DNA of 52,906 nucleotides from Hyphomicrobiales bacterium (GCA_947454055.1 CANGIS010000017.1:1-52906); one strand, 5' to 3'. Shown: positions 1-9,224, counted from the stretch's first letter. Program-made: numbers and translations. The notes: generated by a model from the letters alone, not told the origin.

Positions 1-68
1 GCGCATCCGGGGAGAGACGCCTTTATATTACTTTACATTTCCGCGATCGTTTGTTGACGGTCTAGTGT

Positions 69-95
69 ACCTCAGAAAGCTGAGGTTTGTTATTT
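69..95 (+). terminator. Rho-independent-like terminator at window start
   Basis: The 7-bp arms ACCTCAG (69-75) and CTGAGGT (80-86) enclose an AAAG loop and are followed by a T-rich run. This fits the end of a + strand transcription unit that lies before the window. The stem is short, so termination may be partial. Confidence 0.45.
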
Positions 96-462
96 CTCAA
101 TTATTTCAATCACATAAACGTTATCGTCTTCATATCCACTGGCGCGCCATTGATCAACAAAACCATGAATATTGGCCTGATCGGCGTTGCGGCCGCGATT
201 CAACCGCCAGCGCCCCTCGGCGCAGGTCCAATGCTCCTTGATCCGAAGATTTTGGTGTCGATCCTTGCAATGGACACGAAATTGGCCGGCAAAACGCAGT
301 TTTAAATCAATTTTGGCCTGATTTTTTACTTATATTTCGTCAGCTGGCCCTCATCTTTTGAAGAGATTGACAGCGAATAGGCGCAGCGTGCAGACAGTCA
401 ATGGGTGGTTTACCGACGTGGCGTGTCATTAGCCGCATCGGCTTGTTGTGTGAGGTTTTCCA
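87..462. other. Leader region with two overlapping small open frames, no gene established
   Basis: The stretch before the PqqD-like gene has two competing open frames. On the + strand a 72-codon frame starts with TTG at 87, and an internal ATG at 165 would give a 46-residue peptide ending at 305. Neither start has a good ribosome binding site. On the - strand positions 90-326 are open for 79 codons with a charged, protein-like composition that ends in EIIEK, but there is no ATG or GTG start. That makes it look like a remnant of a broken gene. A precursor peptide for the neighbouring cluster is possible but unproven. The rest, 327-462, is AT-rich and should hold the promoter of the downstream operon. 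Confidence 0.25.
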
Positions 463-891
463 GTGGTTCCAAGTGGCACTTTTATTCTGAATTCGCCGGA
501 TGTTGTGACGGAAGATTTTGACGGCATACCCGTTATTTTGAATTTGACGGATGGCCGCTATTTCAGTCTCGGAGGTATCGGGGCCGATCTTTGGAAAATG
601 GTAACCGCCGGCTACACGCCCGAAGCGCTGTTGATGTCGGTTACGGCTGTGCGCGCTGATCTTGCCGATCGCACCGCTCGCTTCCTTGCCGATCTCGTCG
701 AATATCAGCTTGTGCGATTGGATGGCGGATCAGAAGGCAAAACCAGCGTTGAATCACGTTGGGAAGGGGACGCTCCGGAATTGCTTGTTTTCAGCGATCT
801 GATGGAGCTTATTTACTCTGATCCTATTCATGATGTGGATGATGAATTGAACTGGCCTGCCCAGCCTTCTTCGATCCCTGACCCCGCTTAA
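463..891 (+). CDS. PqqD-like (RRE-type) peptide chaperone
   Basis: This 142-residue protein begins at GTG 463, preceded by GAGG at a good distance. Residues of about 5-85 show the PqqD fold signature: an N-terminal strand pair with DGIPVILNLTDGRYFSL, then GIGADLWKMV and a helical tail. PqqD proteins are small winged-helix domains that bind leader peptides or partner proteins. The acidic tail of about 55 residues is not part of the domain. It is the first gene of a five-gene + strand chain. The combination with an HPr-kinase-like gene matches the PqqD member of the so-called HPr-rel-A systems. Its real substrate is unknown, and no clear precursor peptide gene is visible. Confidence 0.75.
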   Translation: MVPSGTFILNSPDVVTEDFDGIPVILNLTDGRYFSLGGIGADLWKMVTAGYTPEALLMSVTAVRADLADRTARFLADLVEYQLVRLDGGSEGKTSVESRWEGDAPELLVFSDLMELIYSDPIHDVDDELNWPAQPSSIPDPA

Positions 892-893
892 CG

Positions 894-1946
894 ATGTTCC
901 GGCCGTCTATCCGCTCCAGTGATCTTGGTCGTTATGCTCGGGATGTGATTGCTTCGGCACAGGCCCTTGCTCCGGCTCATCTCACGTCACAGCATCATCA
1001 TCCGGCAGGCCTCAGCGTTACCTTGTGGCACCGGGATGCTGCACTGGCCGAGATTTGTCATCGGGGCCTAGCGGTCGATTCGGAGAAGCCGACGGTCGGG
1101 TCGATTGTTGTTTATGCGGTTGATCCGACGATCGCCGGAAGTCCGCAATTTGCGCGTCTCGATGTCGAAAGCGGATTCTCGTCGAGCCGTCTTGATACGC
1201 TGCTGGCCGAAGAAGGGCTTCGTGGCTTCTTCCACGACGAAACAATGTCATGGCAATTTTTTGATCCGAGTGCCGGGGTCGGTGTCTTGCTCATGTCCCG
1301 CCCGACCGGAATTCCGCTCTGGGAGACAGGATCCCCTTTGCGTCTGTTTTTGCATTGGGGTCTGTCCCGCCATCAGCGTCGCCTCATTCATGCCGGTACG
1401 CTCGGAAATACCAACACCGGTGTACTGATTGCCGGCTCGAGCGGTTCCGGAAAGTCCGGAACGGTGATGGCAGGCATTCTCAATGGCCTGAAAACCACCG
1501 GAGACGATTATGTCGTCGTCGGCGGAGACAATGAAGTATCGGCGCGTCCGATTTTTAAGGTCGTTAAACAGGATCCTGCGGGAGTTGCCCGCCTCGGTTT
1601 ACATTCAAATCGTCTTGGGCCGGTCAATTGGCAAGGCAAGTTTGAATTTGATCCGGAACAGATCGCAGTCAATGCCTTTACCGCCGAGCAATCGCTGACC
1701 CATATCCTGTTCCCACGGGTTGCCCGGTTACGTCGCTCGGAGCTTCGTCCGATTTCATCGCGTGAAGCCGCCCTGAGACTTTCGCCGTCCTCCGTATTGC
1801 AATTGCCAGGCGATCGGGAAAGCGGCTTTCGACACTTTGCCGACCTTGCGCGGCGGTTGCCAGCCTTCACGCTGGATCTGTCCGAAGATTCGCTCGAGAT
1901 TGTCGAGACAATCTCCTCCCTCTGGACGCAAGAGATTGTTCCATGA
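894..1946 (+). CDS. HprK-related P-loop kinase (HPr-rel-A type)
   Basis: This 350-residue protein starts 2 bases after the PqqD-like gene. A Walker A loop, GSSGSGKS, lies at residues 181-188 inside a segment with the layout of the HPr kinase C-terminal domain: a strand with LIHAG, the P-loop, then DDYVVVGGD with acidic residues that could hold the metal. The N-terminal 170 residues are less conserved. HprK-fold proteins outside the phosphotransferase system are thought to phosphorylate small molecules or peptides. No HPr gene is present here, so the substrate is unknown. The stop overlaps the next start in ATGA, which suggests translational coupling. HPr-rel-A kinases are known next to PqqD-like and nucleotidyltransferase-like genes, as here. 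Confidence 0.7.
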   Translation: MFRPSIRSSDLGRYARDVIASAQALAPAHLTSQHHHPAGLSVTLWHRDAALAEICHRGLAVDSEKPTVGSIVVYAVDPTIAGSPQFARLDVESGFSSSRLDTLLAEEGLRGFFHDETMSWQFFDPSAGVGVLLMSRPTGIPLWETGSPLRLFLHWGLSRHQRRLIHAGTLGNTNTGVLIAGSSGSGKSGTVMAGILNGLKTTGDDYVVVGGDNEVSARPIFKVVKQDPAGVARLGLHSNRLGPVNWQGKFEFDPEQIAVNAFTAEQSLTHILFPRVARLRRSELRPISSREAALRLSPSSVLQLPGDRESGFRHFADLARRLPAFTLDLSEDSLEIVETISSLWTQEIVP

Positions 1947-2707
1947 CCGTTGCCGTCATCATTCCCGTTTATAATGCCGAGCCTTTCATCAAGGCCGCCA
2001 TCCTCTCGCTTGTCAGCGAACGGGATCAGGTCAAGCTTGATATTATTGCCATCGAGGATGGCTCAACGGACAGAACACCGGATATTCTGGCCTTATGTGC
2101 AAAAGAGGTTCCGGAGTTAAGGGTTTTGCGGAACCCCAGAAAAGGCATCGCAGCGGCGCGGAATACCGGTATCGAGGCTCTCCGCGCCGATTGCCGTTTT
2201 GTTGCATTTCTCGACGCGGATGATCTGAGTGTTCGGGGCCGAATTGCGAACCAAAGGTCGTTGCTCGAGGCTAATCCGTCGATTGACGCCCTTTATGGCA
2301 AAGTCGAAATGTTCAGCCACGCCGATCCTGCAACAATGGGCCCGATGAAGGACCGACCGACGCGCATTATTCGGGGGCCCTATCTTCAATCGGCCATGTT
2401 CCGGCGCTCTGTTTTCGAGCGGGTCGGTCCATTTGATGAAAGCTATCGGCAAGGTTGCGACACTGATTTCGTTCTTCGCCTTGCTGATGCCGGCGTCAAT
2501 TTGTCCCTCGATGAGGGCATCGCGGCCTATTATCGGCGACATAACACCAATGTGACGTTGGATCGCACCGAGATGCACCGCGAATTCATACGGGCGACGA
2601 TGAAATCCGCCATTCGCAATCGGATCAAGGGAAAGCCGCAGCTTCCCGCCATTTTTGATTCTCTGTTTATGAACCGCGCGCACATTGAAGATGAACAAGC
2701 ATCATGA
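1943..2707 (+). CDS. Family 2 glycosyltransferase
   Basis: This is a 254-residue GT-A fold glycosyltransferase. The N-terminus has the VIIPVYNAE strand-loop. EDGSTD binds the nucleotide, RNTG follows, and FLDADD near residue 93 is the metal-binding DxD region. The later part contains the acceptor-side segment around GCDTDFVLRLADAG, as is common in GT2 enzymes. There is no membrane segment, so it is cytosolic or loosely membrane bound. It overlaps the kinase gene upstream and the next glycosyltransferase gene downstream by ATGA, so the three should be translated together. The transferred sugar cannot be read from the sequence. Confidence 0.85.
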   Translation: MTVAVIIPVYNAEPFIKAAILSLVSERDQVKLDIIAIEDGSTDRTPDILALCAKEVPELRVLRNPRKGIAAARNTGIEALRADCRFVAFLDADDLSVRGRIANQRSLLEANPSIDALYGKVEMFSHADPATMGPMKDRPTRIIRGPYLQSAMFRRSVFERVGPFDESYRQGCDTDFVLRLADAGVNLSLDEGIAAYYRRHNTNVTLDRTEMHREFIRATMKSAIRNRIKGKPQLPAIFDSLFMNRAHIEDEQAS

Positions 2708-3387
2708 TTCCTACTTATAGCGTTGTTATTCCGGCCTTCAACGCCGCCGAGACGTTACACGAGGCGGTTCATTCGGTTGAAAAGCAGACCATCCGTCCGG
2801 CTTGCATTATCGTTGTCGATGACGGATCGACCGATCATACTGCACGCTTGGCGGCGAGTTTTAACTCGGTGCGGCTCATCAGCAAATCCAATGGCGGTCC
2901 GGGATCGGCAACCACCGCCGGCATCGATGTCGTTGACACACCTTATTTCGCAACACTCGATTCCGATGATATCTGGCTTCCGAATAAGATGGAGCGTCAG
3001 CTCGCGGTGATGGAAAAAGATCCAACCCTAGCCGGATGCTTTTCACACGCCTCCATGTTCCGTCACGAAGAGGGTATGGACAATATTTTACCCGCAGACC
3101 CCGTCCGGCTATGGACGCGAACCACGATGGTTTTCCGAACCGCCGATGCTATGAAAATCGGCCCGATGCATGATTTTCCAGGTTATCTCGGCGATCTCGT
3201 CGACTGGCTCGGGCGCAGCCGTGAAATGGGTCAAAAGCACATGATGCTGGATGACATGTTGGCATTGCGGCGCATTCGCAAAGGGAGTTTGTCGGATACA
3301 AAAGACGCCAACCGGACGCGCGGCTACCTTCATGCTGCGTTTGAAGCGATGAAACGCCGGCAAAAGATGCTGCCGAGCGGAGATTAA
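2704..3387 (+). CDS. Family 2 glycosyltransferase, short form
   Basis: This is a 227-residue GT-A glycosyltransferase starting in an ATGA overlap with the preceding one. It has VVIPAFNAAE at the N-terminus, VVDDGSTDHT for nucleotide binding and LDSDDIW as the DxD-type motif. It is only distantly similar to the upstream GT2, so it probably has a different donor or acceptor. The C-terminal third is short and basic. Two GT2 enzymes in one chain point to a glycan or glycosylated product made with the kinase and the nucleotidyltransferase-like protein. Confidence 0.8.
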   Translation: MIPTYSVVIPAFNAAETLHEAVHSVEKQTIRPACIIVVDDGSTDHTARLAASFNSVRLISKSNGGPGSATTAGIDVVDTPYFATLDSDDIWLPNKMERQLAVMEKDPTLAGCFSHASMFRHEEGMDNILPADPVRLWTRTTMVFRTADAMKIGPMHDFPGYLGDLVDWLGRSREMGQKHMMLDDMLALRRIRKGSLSDTKDANRTRGYLHAAFEAMKRRQKMLPSGD

Positions 3388-3391
3388 AAAA

Positions 3392-4879
3392 GTGGCTGCT
3401 ATATTTTCAAATTTTCTTACCCGCAATGTTGCTCCAAAGGGGGCCGATGAGGCGCTGCTTCGCGCCATCACTTTGCCCGATAACGAAGCGCAGGATGCAT
3501 TTCTGGCCTTCGAGCGCGAAGCCGATTTTGAAAATCTGCCTTGGAGTTCTTATCGTCTGCTAAGTCTGCTGAGCAGGCGCATCGCCACCATTGCTCCAAA
3601 CTCGCTGCTGCGCCCGCGCATAACCGGCATTGAACGGGCCGTTTGGGTGCGAAGCCGGGTTGCCGTGTCGGAGGCCGTCCCTCTTCTTCGACTGTTTAAG
3701 AATGCCGGCATTCCGCTGATGCTGATCAAGGGAGCAGGATGGGCCACTTGGTCGCTGCCGGTATTACAAGGCCGGTTGATCAATGACATTGACGTCTGTG
3801 TGCCCCCGGATCGCATGGAGGAAGCCTTCGACCTTGCGGTCGCCAATGGATGGGAGCCATCGGGAGCGGGGAGCGCGTTGTTCCATAGAGCGCGACTTGA
3901 TCGGGCCACGGGCATCAATCTGGTCAAAGGCCGCTTCGGAAATATTGATCTTCATCGGACGATGTTTCACGGGCTTTATCAGCGCTCGGTCGGTGACGCT
4001 GAACTTTGGAAGAGATCGATCACGACGCAGTTTGAAGGCGTTGCGGTGCAGGTTCCTCATCCGGTTGACGCCGTCACGATCGCGTTGGCGCATGGCGCAG
4101 GCGAGGCTCACGCCAATCTGGACTGGATCATTGATCTATGCGGCGCGATGTCACTCGGCCTCGATTGGTCCCTTCTGGAAACGACCATCGCGCGCCGCAA
4201 TCTCCGTGCGATGGCGGCACTGACGTTCGACTTTCTGAAAAAGAGCTTGCATCAGCCGGTTCCTGAACAGGTTTGCGCCCACGGCGCCGAATGGATAGCC
4301 AATCATCCGATCAAGGCTTTGCTTGATGTTGCCGAGGTTCCGGCCCGGAAGGGAACCTCCTTCCTGTTCAAGATCGCTAGACCCATCAAGAAACAAATCC
4401 GCCTTAGGCATCGACGCCAAAATCGCAAAAGTTCGATGCTGAAATTTCAGGCATCCGTCGTGCCCAATAAAATAGGCGTTCCGGTTGATGCTAATGCATT
4501 GGGATTTAGCCAATGCTTTGAACTGCCCGTGGCGGAGCCCAATGCTTCGTCGAACGGGCAATTTTCGGTTCGGTTGCAGATGGTATGTCCCGACAAGCCA
4601 AGAAAAATATACCTCGAATTAAATACCGAAAGCCGCCATTTACTCAGAATCAGGGCCTATGGGCGGGGTGAATTGGAGGTTCACTTCCAAGTACCCGTAT
4701 CCTGCGACGCGGGAGATCGCAGGCTCTATTTGGTGTCTTGTCCTGCACAGCGGTTCAACAAAGGCGATCCGCGCGCCGATGAATCTTCGCACGGGGCCAT
4801 CCCCTTCCGTGTGATAGATGCAAATTTTCCAATTTTGCCGCAGCGTTCAGAAGCCGAAGCGTCCAGAGCGCAAGATTGA
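3392..4879 (+). CDS. Nucleotidyltransferase-fold protein (NTP_transf_5 type)
   Basis: This 495-residue protein begins at GTG 3392 with GGAG upstream and is the last gene of the chain. In the first third, LIKGAGW is followed by LINDIDVCVPP with the two Asp residues typical of the nucleotidyltransferase superfamily, then a helical region with HGAGEAHANLDWIIDL. This is the pattern of the uncharacterised NTP_transf_5 family often found in exopolysaccharide, lasso-peptide and HPr-rel-A clusters. The C-terminal 120 residues look like a separate beta-rich domain. The reaction is unknown; nucleotidyl transfer to a sugar, protein or peptide is inferred. The gene converges with the SDR gene downstream. 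Confidence 0.7.
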   Translation: MAAIFSNFLTRNVAPKGADEALLRAITLPDNEAQDAFLAFEREADFENLPWSSYRLLSLLSRRIATIAPNSLLRPRITGIERAVWVRSRVAVSEAVPLLRLFKNAGIPLMLIKGAGWATWSLPVLQGRLINDIDVCVPPDRMEEAFDLAVANGWEPSGAGSALFHRARLDRATGINLVKGRFGNIDLHRTMFHGLYQRSVGDAELWKRSITTQFEGVAVQVPHPVDAVTIALAHGAGEAHANLDWIIDLCGAMSLGLDWSLLETTIARRNLRAMAALTFDFLKKSLHQPVPEQVCAHGAEWIANHPIKALLDVAEVPARKGTSFLFKIARPIKKQIRLRHRRQNRKSSMLKFQASVVPNKIGVPVDANALGFSQCFELPVAEPNASSNGQFSVRLQMVCPDKPRKIYLELNTESRHLLRIRAYGRGELEVHFQVPVSCDAGDRRLYLVSCPAQRFNKGDPRADESSHGAIPFRVIDANFPILPQRSEAEASRAQD

Positions 4880-4898
4880 GCTTTATAACGCTTGAACT

Positions 4899-5672
4899 TC
4901 ACCAGCAGGTATAGCCACCATCGGCCAATACGATCGAGCCGGTCATGAGACTAGACGCATCCGACGCCAAAAACAGCACTACGGAAGCGATCTCGTCGAC
5001 CTCGCCCATGCGGGCCATGGGGGTGAAATCCATCCAGGTTTTGTACATCGCCTCGTTGTTCTTGGCCCATGCGGTCAGCGGGGTGTTGATATAGGTCGGG
5101 GCGACCGCATTGACACGTACGCCGCGGGTTGCCCATTCTGCTGCGAGCGAGCGCGTCAGGTGATGCACGGCGGCTTTGGATGCGTTGTAATAGCTCTGCT
5201 CCTGCGGCTTATTGACGATGAAACCGGACATTGATCCGATATTCACAATCGAGCCGGATTTCTGGGCCAGCATATGGCGGCCAAACGCGCGGCAGCACCA
5301 GAATAATCCGTTCAGATTGACATCGACCACATTCAGCCAATGCTCGTCCGAGACGTCTTCAGCGGGCGTTTCAGAGCGGGCAATGCCGGCATTGTTGACG
5401 ATGATGTCGATATGCCCGTGCTTGGCAACGATGTTGTCGGCAACTTCCGTGACCCGTTCCGAATGGGTCACATCCATCAACACGATTTCGGGGTCATAGC
5501 CCTTGGCGCGCAGTTCTGTTTGACCCTGCTCGGCCACGCTCAGATCACTGTCGGCAATGATGACTTTGGCACCCGCTTCCAGCAGGGCCTCGACACAGGC
5601 GAGCCCGATACCACGCCCGCCACCGGTAACGAGGGCTACCCGATTGGTGAGTTTGAATTTTTCAAGATACAT
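4899..5672 (-). CDS. Short-chain dehydrogenase/reductase
   Basis: This 257-residue classical SDR has the cofactor loop TGGGRGIG at residues 16-23, NNAG at 93-96, a catalytic Ser around 147-149 and the Tyr162-Lys166 pair in YYNASK. The Asp at the end of the second strand (IIAD) favours NAD over NADP. The C-terminus LADGGYTCW resembles polyol and sugar-alcohol dehydrogenases of rhizobia. It is the last gene of a - strand set after deoC and the aldehyde dehydrogenase, 78 bases downstream of the latter. A role in oxidising a sugar, polyol or alcohol linked to deoxyribose use is inferred; the exact substrate is open. Confidence 0.8.
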   Translation of the reverse strand: MYLEKFKLTNRVALVTGGGRGIGLACVEALLEAGAKVIIADSDLSVAEQGQTELRAKGYDPEIVLMDVTHSERVTEVADNIVAKHGHIDIIVNNAGIARSETPAEDVSDEHWLNVVDVNLNGLFWCCRAFGRHMLAQKSGSIVNIGSMSGFIVNKPQEQSYYNASKAAVHHLTRSLAAEWATRGVRVNAVAPTYINTPLTAWAKNNEAMYKTWMDFTPMARMGEVDEIASVVLFLASDASSLMTGSIVLADGGYTCW

Positions 5673-5750
5673 GGCTGTGTGTCCTTTTGCTGCGGAAGAA
5701 GGGGATTGGCCGGGATCGTGCTGTGCGAGATGCCTTCGATGTGCCCCCGC

Positions 5751-8147
5751 TTACTCGCCGTAAGGCACCCAGATGGTTTTGATTTGTGTAGCCCGACGCA
5801 GGAAGCGCGCGCCTTGTGCCGCCGCGTTTGACGACCAATCGGTGCGATCTCCCTCAAACGTCCAGACCGGTTTGAGGTTGCCGGCGGAGGCCGCCTCAAT
5901 CGCCGTCCATTCAGAGCGCGGCGCAGCATACCACAGCGCATCGACCTCATCGTGATCGGCCAGAGTCTTTGACACCTCGGCGCGGGCACCCGTGACGATG
6001 TTGACGACGCCGTCCGGCACATCGGAAGTGTCGAGGATCTGATAGAAATCCGTCACCGAAAGAGGCTGCGTCGAGGAGGGAACCACCACGACGCGGTTGC
6101 CCATCGCAATGGCGGGCAGAACCAGCGAGATCATCCCGAGCAAGGGCGCTTCATCGGGGCATACAAGGCCCATGACACCGAAGGGTTCATGCAGTGCAAC
6201 GGTCAAATGACGCGAGCGCGTGGCGTGCACGCGGCCATCGAATTTATCCGCCCAAGCGGCATAGTAAAACATACGCCGGAGGGAGGTTTCGACTTCGCTT
6301 GCCGCTGCTTCTTTCGAATGGCCGGCAGAGCGGAGACGATCTGAAAATTCGCTCGCACGGGCCGAGAGATTTTCCGCCATGAAATAGAGCACTTGTGCGC
6401 GGTTATGCCCCGCCTGTCCGCTCCAGCCTTTGGCCTTTGCGGCTGCCTCTACTGCATTGCAGATGTCTTTGCGACTGCCGATGCCGGCTTCGCCAAGCGC
6501 TGTTCCGTCAGGCGCGGTGACCGTCCATGAATAGCCGCCATCGGGCCGTGACTGCTTGCCACCGATATAGAGTTTCGCCGTGCGGTCGATCTCCGGCAGA
6601 GCGGAGGCCGCTTTGCCAAGATGCGGGGCTGCATCGGGCTTTTTCGTCGATGCAGCATGAGCGGGCAAAAGGCTTTTTTCGGCATTCGGCACCAGATATT
6701 CCAACAGTCCTTCGCGACCGCCTTCGCGGCCAAAGCCGCTTTCGCGATAGCCGCCAAAGCCGGCTGCGGCATCAAACAGATTGGTCGAGTTGATCCAGAG
6801 CACGCCCGCTTTGATCTGCGAGGCGGTATCGAGCGCCAGATCGATATTCTCCGTCCACACCGATGCCGCCAAACCGTACCGCGTGTTGTTGGCGAGCTGG
6901 ACCGCTTCTTCCGGCGTGCGGAAGGTCATGGCAACGGCCACAGGCCCGAAAATCTCGACGTCGGCGACGGTGGACGCGGGCTCGGCATTCACAAACAGCG
7001 AGGGCGGATAGAAGCTGCCCTTGGAGGGAAGCTCGCAGTCGGACTGCCACAGCGTGCCGCCTTCTGCCACACCCTGTTGGACGAGATCCTCAATGCGGGC
7101 AAGCTGGATGGGATCGACAATCGCGCCCATGTCTATCGACTTGTCGAGCGGATCGCCAACCCGCATTGTGGCCATGCGGCGACGGAGTTTTTCGAGGAAG
7201 CGCGTGCTGATGCCTTCTTGGATCAGGAGACGCGAACCCGCGCAGCAGACCTGGCCCTGGTTGAACCAGATCGCATCGACAACGCCTTCAACCGCGCCGT
7301 CAATGTCGGCGTCTTCAAACACGATGAAGGGCGATTTGCCGCCCAGCTCGAGCGAGAGTTTTTTGCCACTGCCTGCGGTGGCTTTACGGATGATCCGCCC
7401 TACCTCGGTCGAGCCGGTAAACGCGATCTTTTTAACCTCGGGATGCGCCACAATCGCGGCCCCCGTTGCGCCATCACCTGTTACAATGTTGACGACGCCT
7501 GGTGGCAGGCCGATCTCGCTGCAAATTTCGGCGAAGGCCAGCGCGGTCAGCGGTGTAAATTCAGCAGGTTTCAGCACGACGGTATTACCGGCGGCCAATG
7601 CGGGCGCGATTTTCCATGCCAGCATCAGAAGCGGAAAATTCCACGGAATGATCTGGCCACAGACCCCGATGGGGCTGTGATCGGGGATGTCAGTTTCGAT
7701 CAGCTCGGCCCATCCCGCGTGGTGATAGAAATGGCGGGCGACGAGCGGAATGTCGATGTCGCGTGACTCTCTGATCGGCTTGCCGTTGTCGAGGGTTTCA
7801 AGCACCGAGAGAAAGCGCTCGCGCTTTTGCACATGGCGGGCGATGGCGTAGAGGTAGCGCGCGCGCACATGGCCCGGCAGAGCGGACCAAGCCGGAAAGG
7901 CTGCCGCTGCGGCTTTCACCGCGGCGTCGACATCCTCCGCCGTGCCTTCGGCAACGGTGGCGAGTGTTTCTCCGCGGGCCGGATTGGCGACGTTGAATGT
8001 GCCGCCACCGGAGGAGGCAACAAAAGCCCCGCCGATATAGTGACGGAAGCCGTCACGGTGATGATCGAGCCATTCCCGAACCGGCGTATCAGCTTCGGGC
8101 GCGGGGCCATAATCCATGGTGTTCAAAATTTCTTTCACGGTGGGCAC
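5751..8147 (-). CDS. Tandem aldehyde dehydrogenase with an incomplete second domain
   Basis: This 798-residue protein is built of two aldehyde dehydrogenase units. The first, about residues 15-490, is complete, with PWNFP, the FTGSTEVG nucleotide loop, Glu267 in LELGGKSP and the catalytic Cys301 in NQGQVCCAG. The second, about 520-798, has the N-terminal part, including PDEAPL in place of PWNFP, but ends before a catalytic Cys region and should be inactive or structural. Such long dehydrogenases are commonly encoded beside deoC in rhizobia. A likely role is oxidising the acetaldehyde released by DeoC. It lies 12 bases downstream of deoC, so the genes are almost certainly cotranscribed. Confidence 0.85.
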   Translation of the reverse strand: MPTVKEILNTMDYGPAPEADTPVREWLDHHRDGFRHYIGGAFVASSGGGTFNVANPARGETLATVAEGTAEDVDAAVKAAAAAFPAWSALPGHVRARYLYAIARHVQKRERFLSVLETLDNGKPIRESRDIDIPLVARHFYHHAGWAELIETDIPDHSPIGVCGQIIPWNFPLLMLAWKIAPALAAGNTVVLKPAEFTPLTALAFAEICSEIGLPPGVVNIVTGDGATGAAIVAHPEVKKIAFTGSTEVGRIIRKATAGSGKKLSLELGGKSPFIVFEDADIDGAVEGVVDAIWFNQGQVCCAGSRLLIQEGISTRFLEKLRRRMATMRVGDPLDKSIDMGAIVDPIQLARIEDLVQQGVAEGGTLWQSDCELPSKGSFYPPSLFVNAEPASTVADVEIFGPVAVAMTFRTPEEAVQLANNTRYGLAASVWTENIDLALDTASQIKAGVLWINSTNLFDAAAGFGGYRESGFGREGGREGLLEYLVPNAEKSLLPAHAASTKKPDAAPHLGKAASALPEIDRTAKLYIGGKQSRPDGGYSWTVTAPDGTALGEAGIGSRKDICNAVEAAAKAKGWSGQAGHNRAQVLYFMAENLSARASEFSDRLRSAGHSKEAAASEVETSLRRMFYYAAWADKFDGRVHATRSRHLTVALHEPFGVMGLVCPDEAPLLGMISLVLPAIAMGNRVVVVPSSTQPLSVTDFYQILDTSDVPDGVVNIVTGARAEVSKTLADHDEVDALWYAAPRSEWTAIEAASAGNLKPVWTFEGDRTDWSSNAAAQGARFLRRATQIKTIWVPYGE

Positions 8148-8159
8148 GGTGGTTAATCC

Positions 8160-9224
8160 TCAGGCGAGAGCATGATGGGAAGCCGACGCGTAACGGCCGG
8201 TCACGAAATGTTCGAGTTGGCGCTCGATATCGGCAAGCATGGAGCTGGCGCCAATGCGGAAGAGATTGGGCTCCAGCCATTCGCGGCCGAGTTCTTCCTT
8301 TATCAGGATGAGCCAATTCATCGCGTCTTTGGCGGTTTTGAGACCTCCGGCCGGTTTAAAGCCGACTTTTTCGCCGGTGAGATCACCGTAATCGCGCAAA
8401 GCCCGTAGCATGGTAAGGCTCACCGGCAGCGTTGCGTTGACATCTTCCTTGCCGGTCGAGGTCTTGATGAAATCCGAACCCGCCATCATCGCGACCATGC
8501 TGGCTTTGTAGACGCTGCGCAGCGTACGAAGATCGCCGGTGCCTAAAATGGCTTTGAGATGCGCCGGACCACAGGCTTCCCGCATGGCGCAGATTTCGTC
8601 ATAGAGCGCGGTCCATTCCTGCCGGAGTACTTGCGAACGGTTGATCACAATATCAATCTCGCCCGCGCCCATATCGACCGCATAGCGGATCTCGGCCAAA
8701 CGCTGATCGAGCGGCGTCAGGCCGGTCGGAAAGCCGGTGGCGACGGAAGCGACCGGAATACCGGAGCCTTCCAGCGCCTTAACCGCAGGCCCGACCATGG
8801 TCGGATAAACGCAAACCGCGCCCACCTTTGGCGGGGCATCCGAAAGTCCCAAGGCTTCGACGATATCGTTCCTGATCGGACGGCGCGCCTTGGCGGCCAA
8901 GCGATGCACGCGTCCGGGCGTATCGTCACCGGCCAAACTCGTCAGATCGATGCATTGCAACGCTTTGACGAGCCAGGCGGCCTGATAGGCCTTCTTTACC
9001 GTCCGCCGACCCCCCAGCGTCGCGGTGCGTCGCTCGGTTGCCGACAAATTGACCTGAACCGTTTCAAACCAGTCGAGCTGCAAAGCGGTGCCGGCATTGC
9101 GGGCAGGATGGGCGTGCGTCAAGGCCGGCAGGGATATTTTGGTCGGTTGCTCACCCACCGACGGTTCGGAGGGAGAATTCGGCAATTTCGTATGTTTTTT
9201 CATTTTGAAGCTTCGCTTGATCAT
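8160..9224 (-). CDS. deoC: Deoxyribose-phosphate aldolase
   Basis: DeoC cleaves 2-deoxyribose 5-phosphate to glyceraldehyde 3-phosphate and acetaldehyde in deoxynucleoside breakdown. This 354-residue protein belongs to the long form. It has GAGEIDIVINR, the Schiff-base Lys254 in DFIKTSTGK, and KVGFKPAGGLK with the second conserved Lys. The N-terminal 80 residues extend beyond the E. coli enzyme. The start at 9224 overlaps a small upstream frame by ATGA, and a second ATG seven codons later (MKKHTK) is an alternative. It leads the deoC, aldehyde dehydrogenase and SDR operon. Confidence 0.92.
   Translation of the reverse strand: MIKRSFKMKKHTKLPNSPSEPSVGEQPTKISLPALTHAHPARNAGTALQLDWFETVQVNLSATERRTATLGGRRTVKKAYQAAWLVKALQCIDLTSLAGDDTPGRVHRLAAKARRPIRNDIVEALGLSDAPPKVGAVCVYPTMVGPAVKALEGSGIPVASVATGFPTGLTPLDQRLAEIRYAVDMGAGEIDIVINRSQVLRQEWTALYDEICAMREACGPAHLKAILGTGDLRTLRSVYKASMVAMMAGSDFIKTSTGKEDVNATLPVSLTMLRALRDYGDLTGEKVGFKPAGGLKTAKDAMNWLILIKEELGREWLEPNLFRIGASSMLADIERQLEHFVTGRYASASHHALA

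Noticed and set aside
6621-7766. A + strand open frame of 381 codons
   Set aside because: It lies wholly inside the aldehyde dehydrogenase gene on the other strand, which has full catalytic motifs. The frame has no motif, and its openness follows from codon bias of the real gene.
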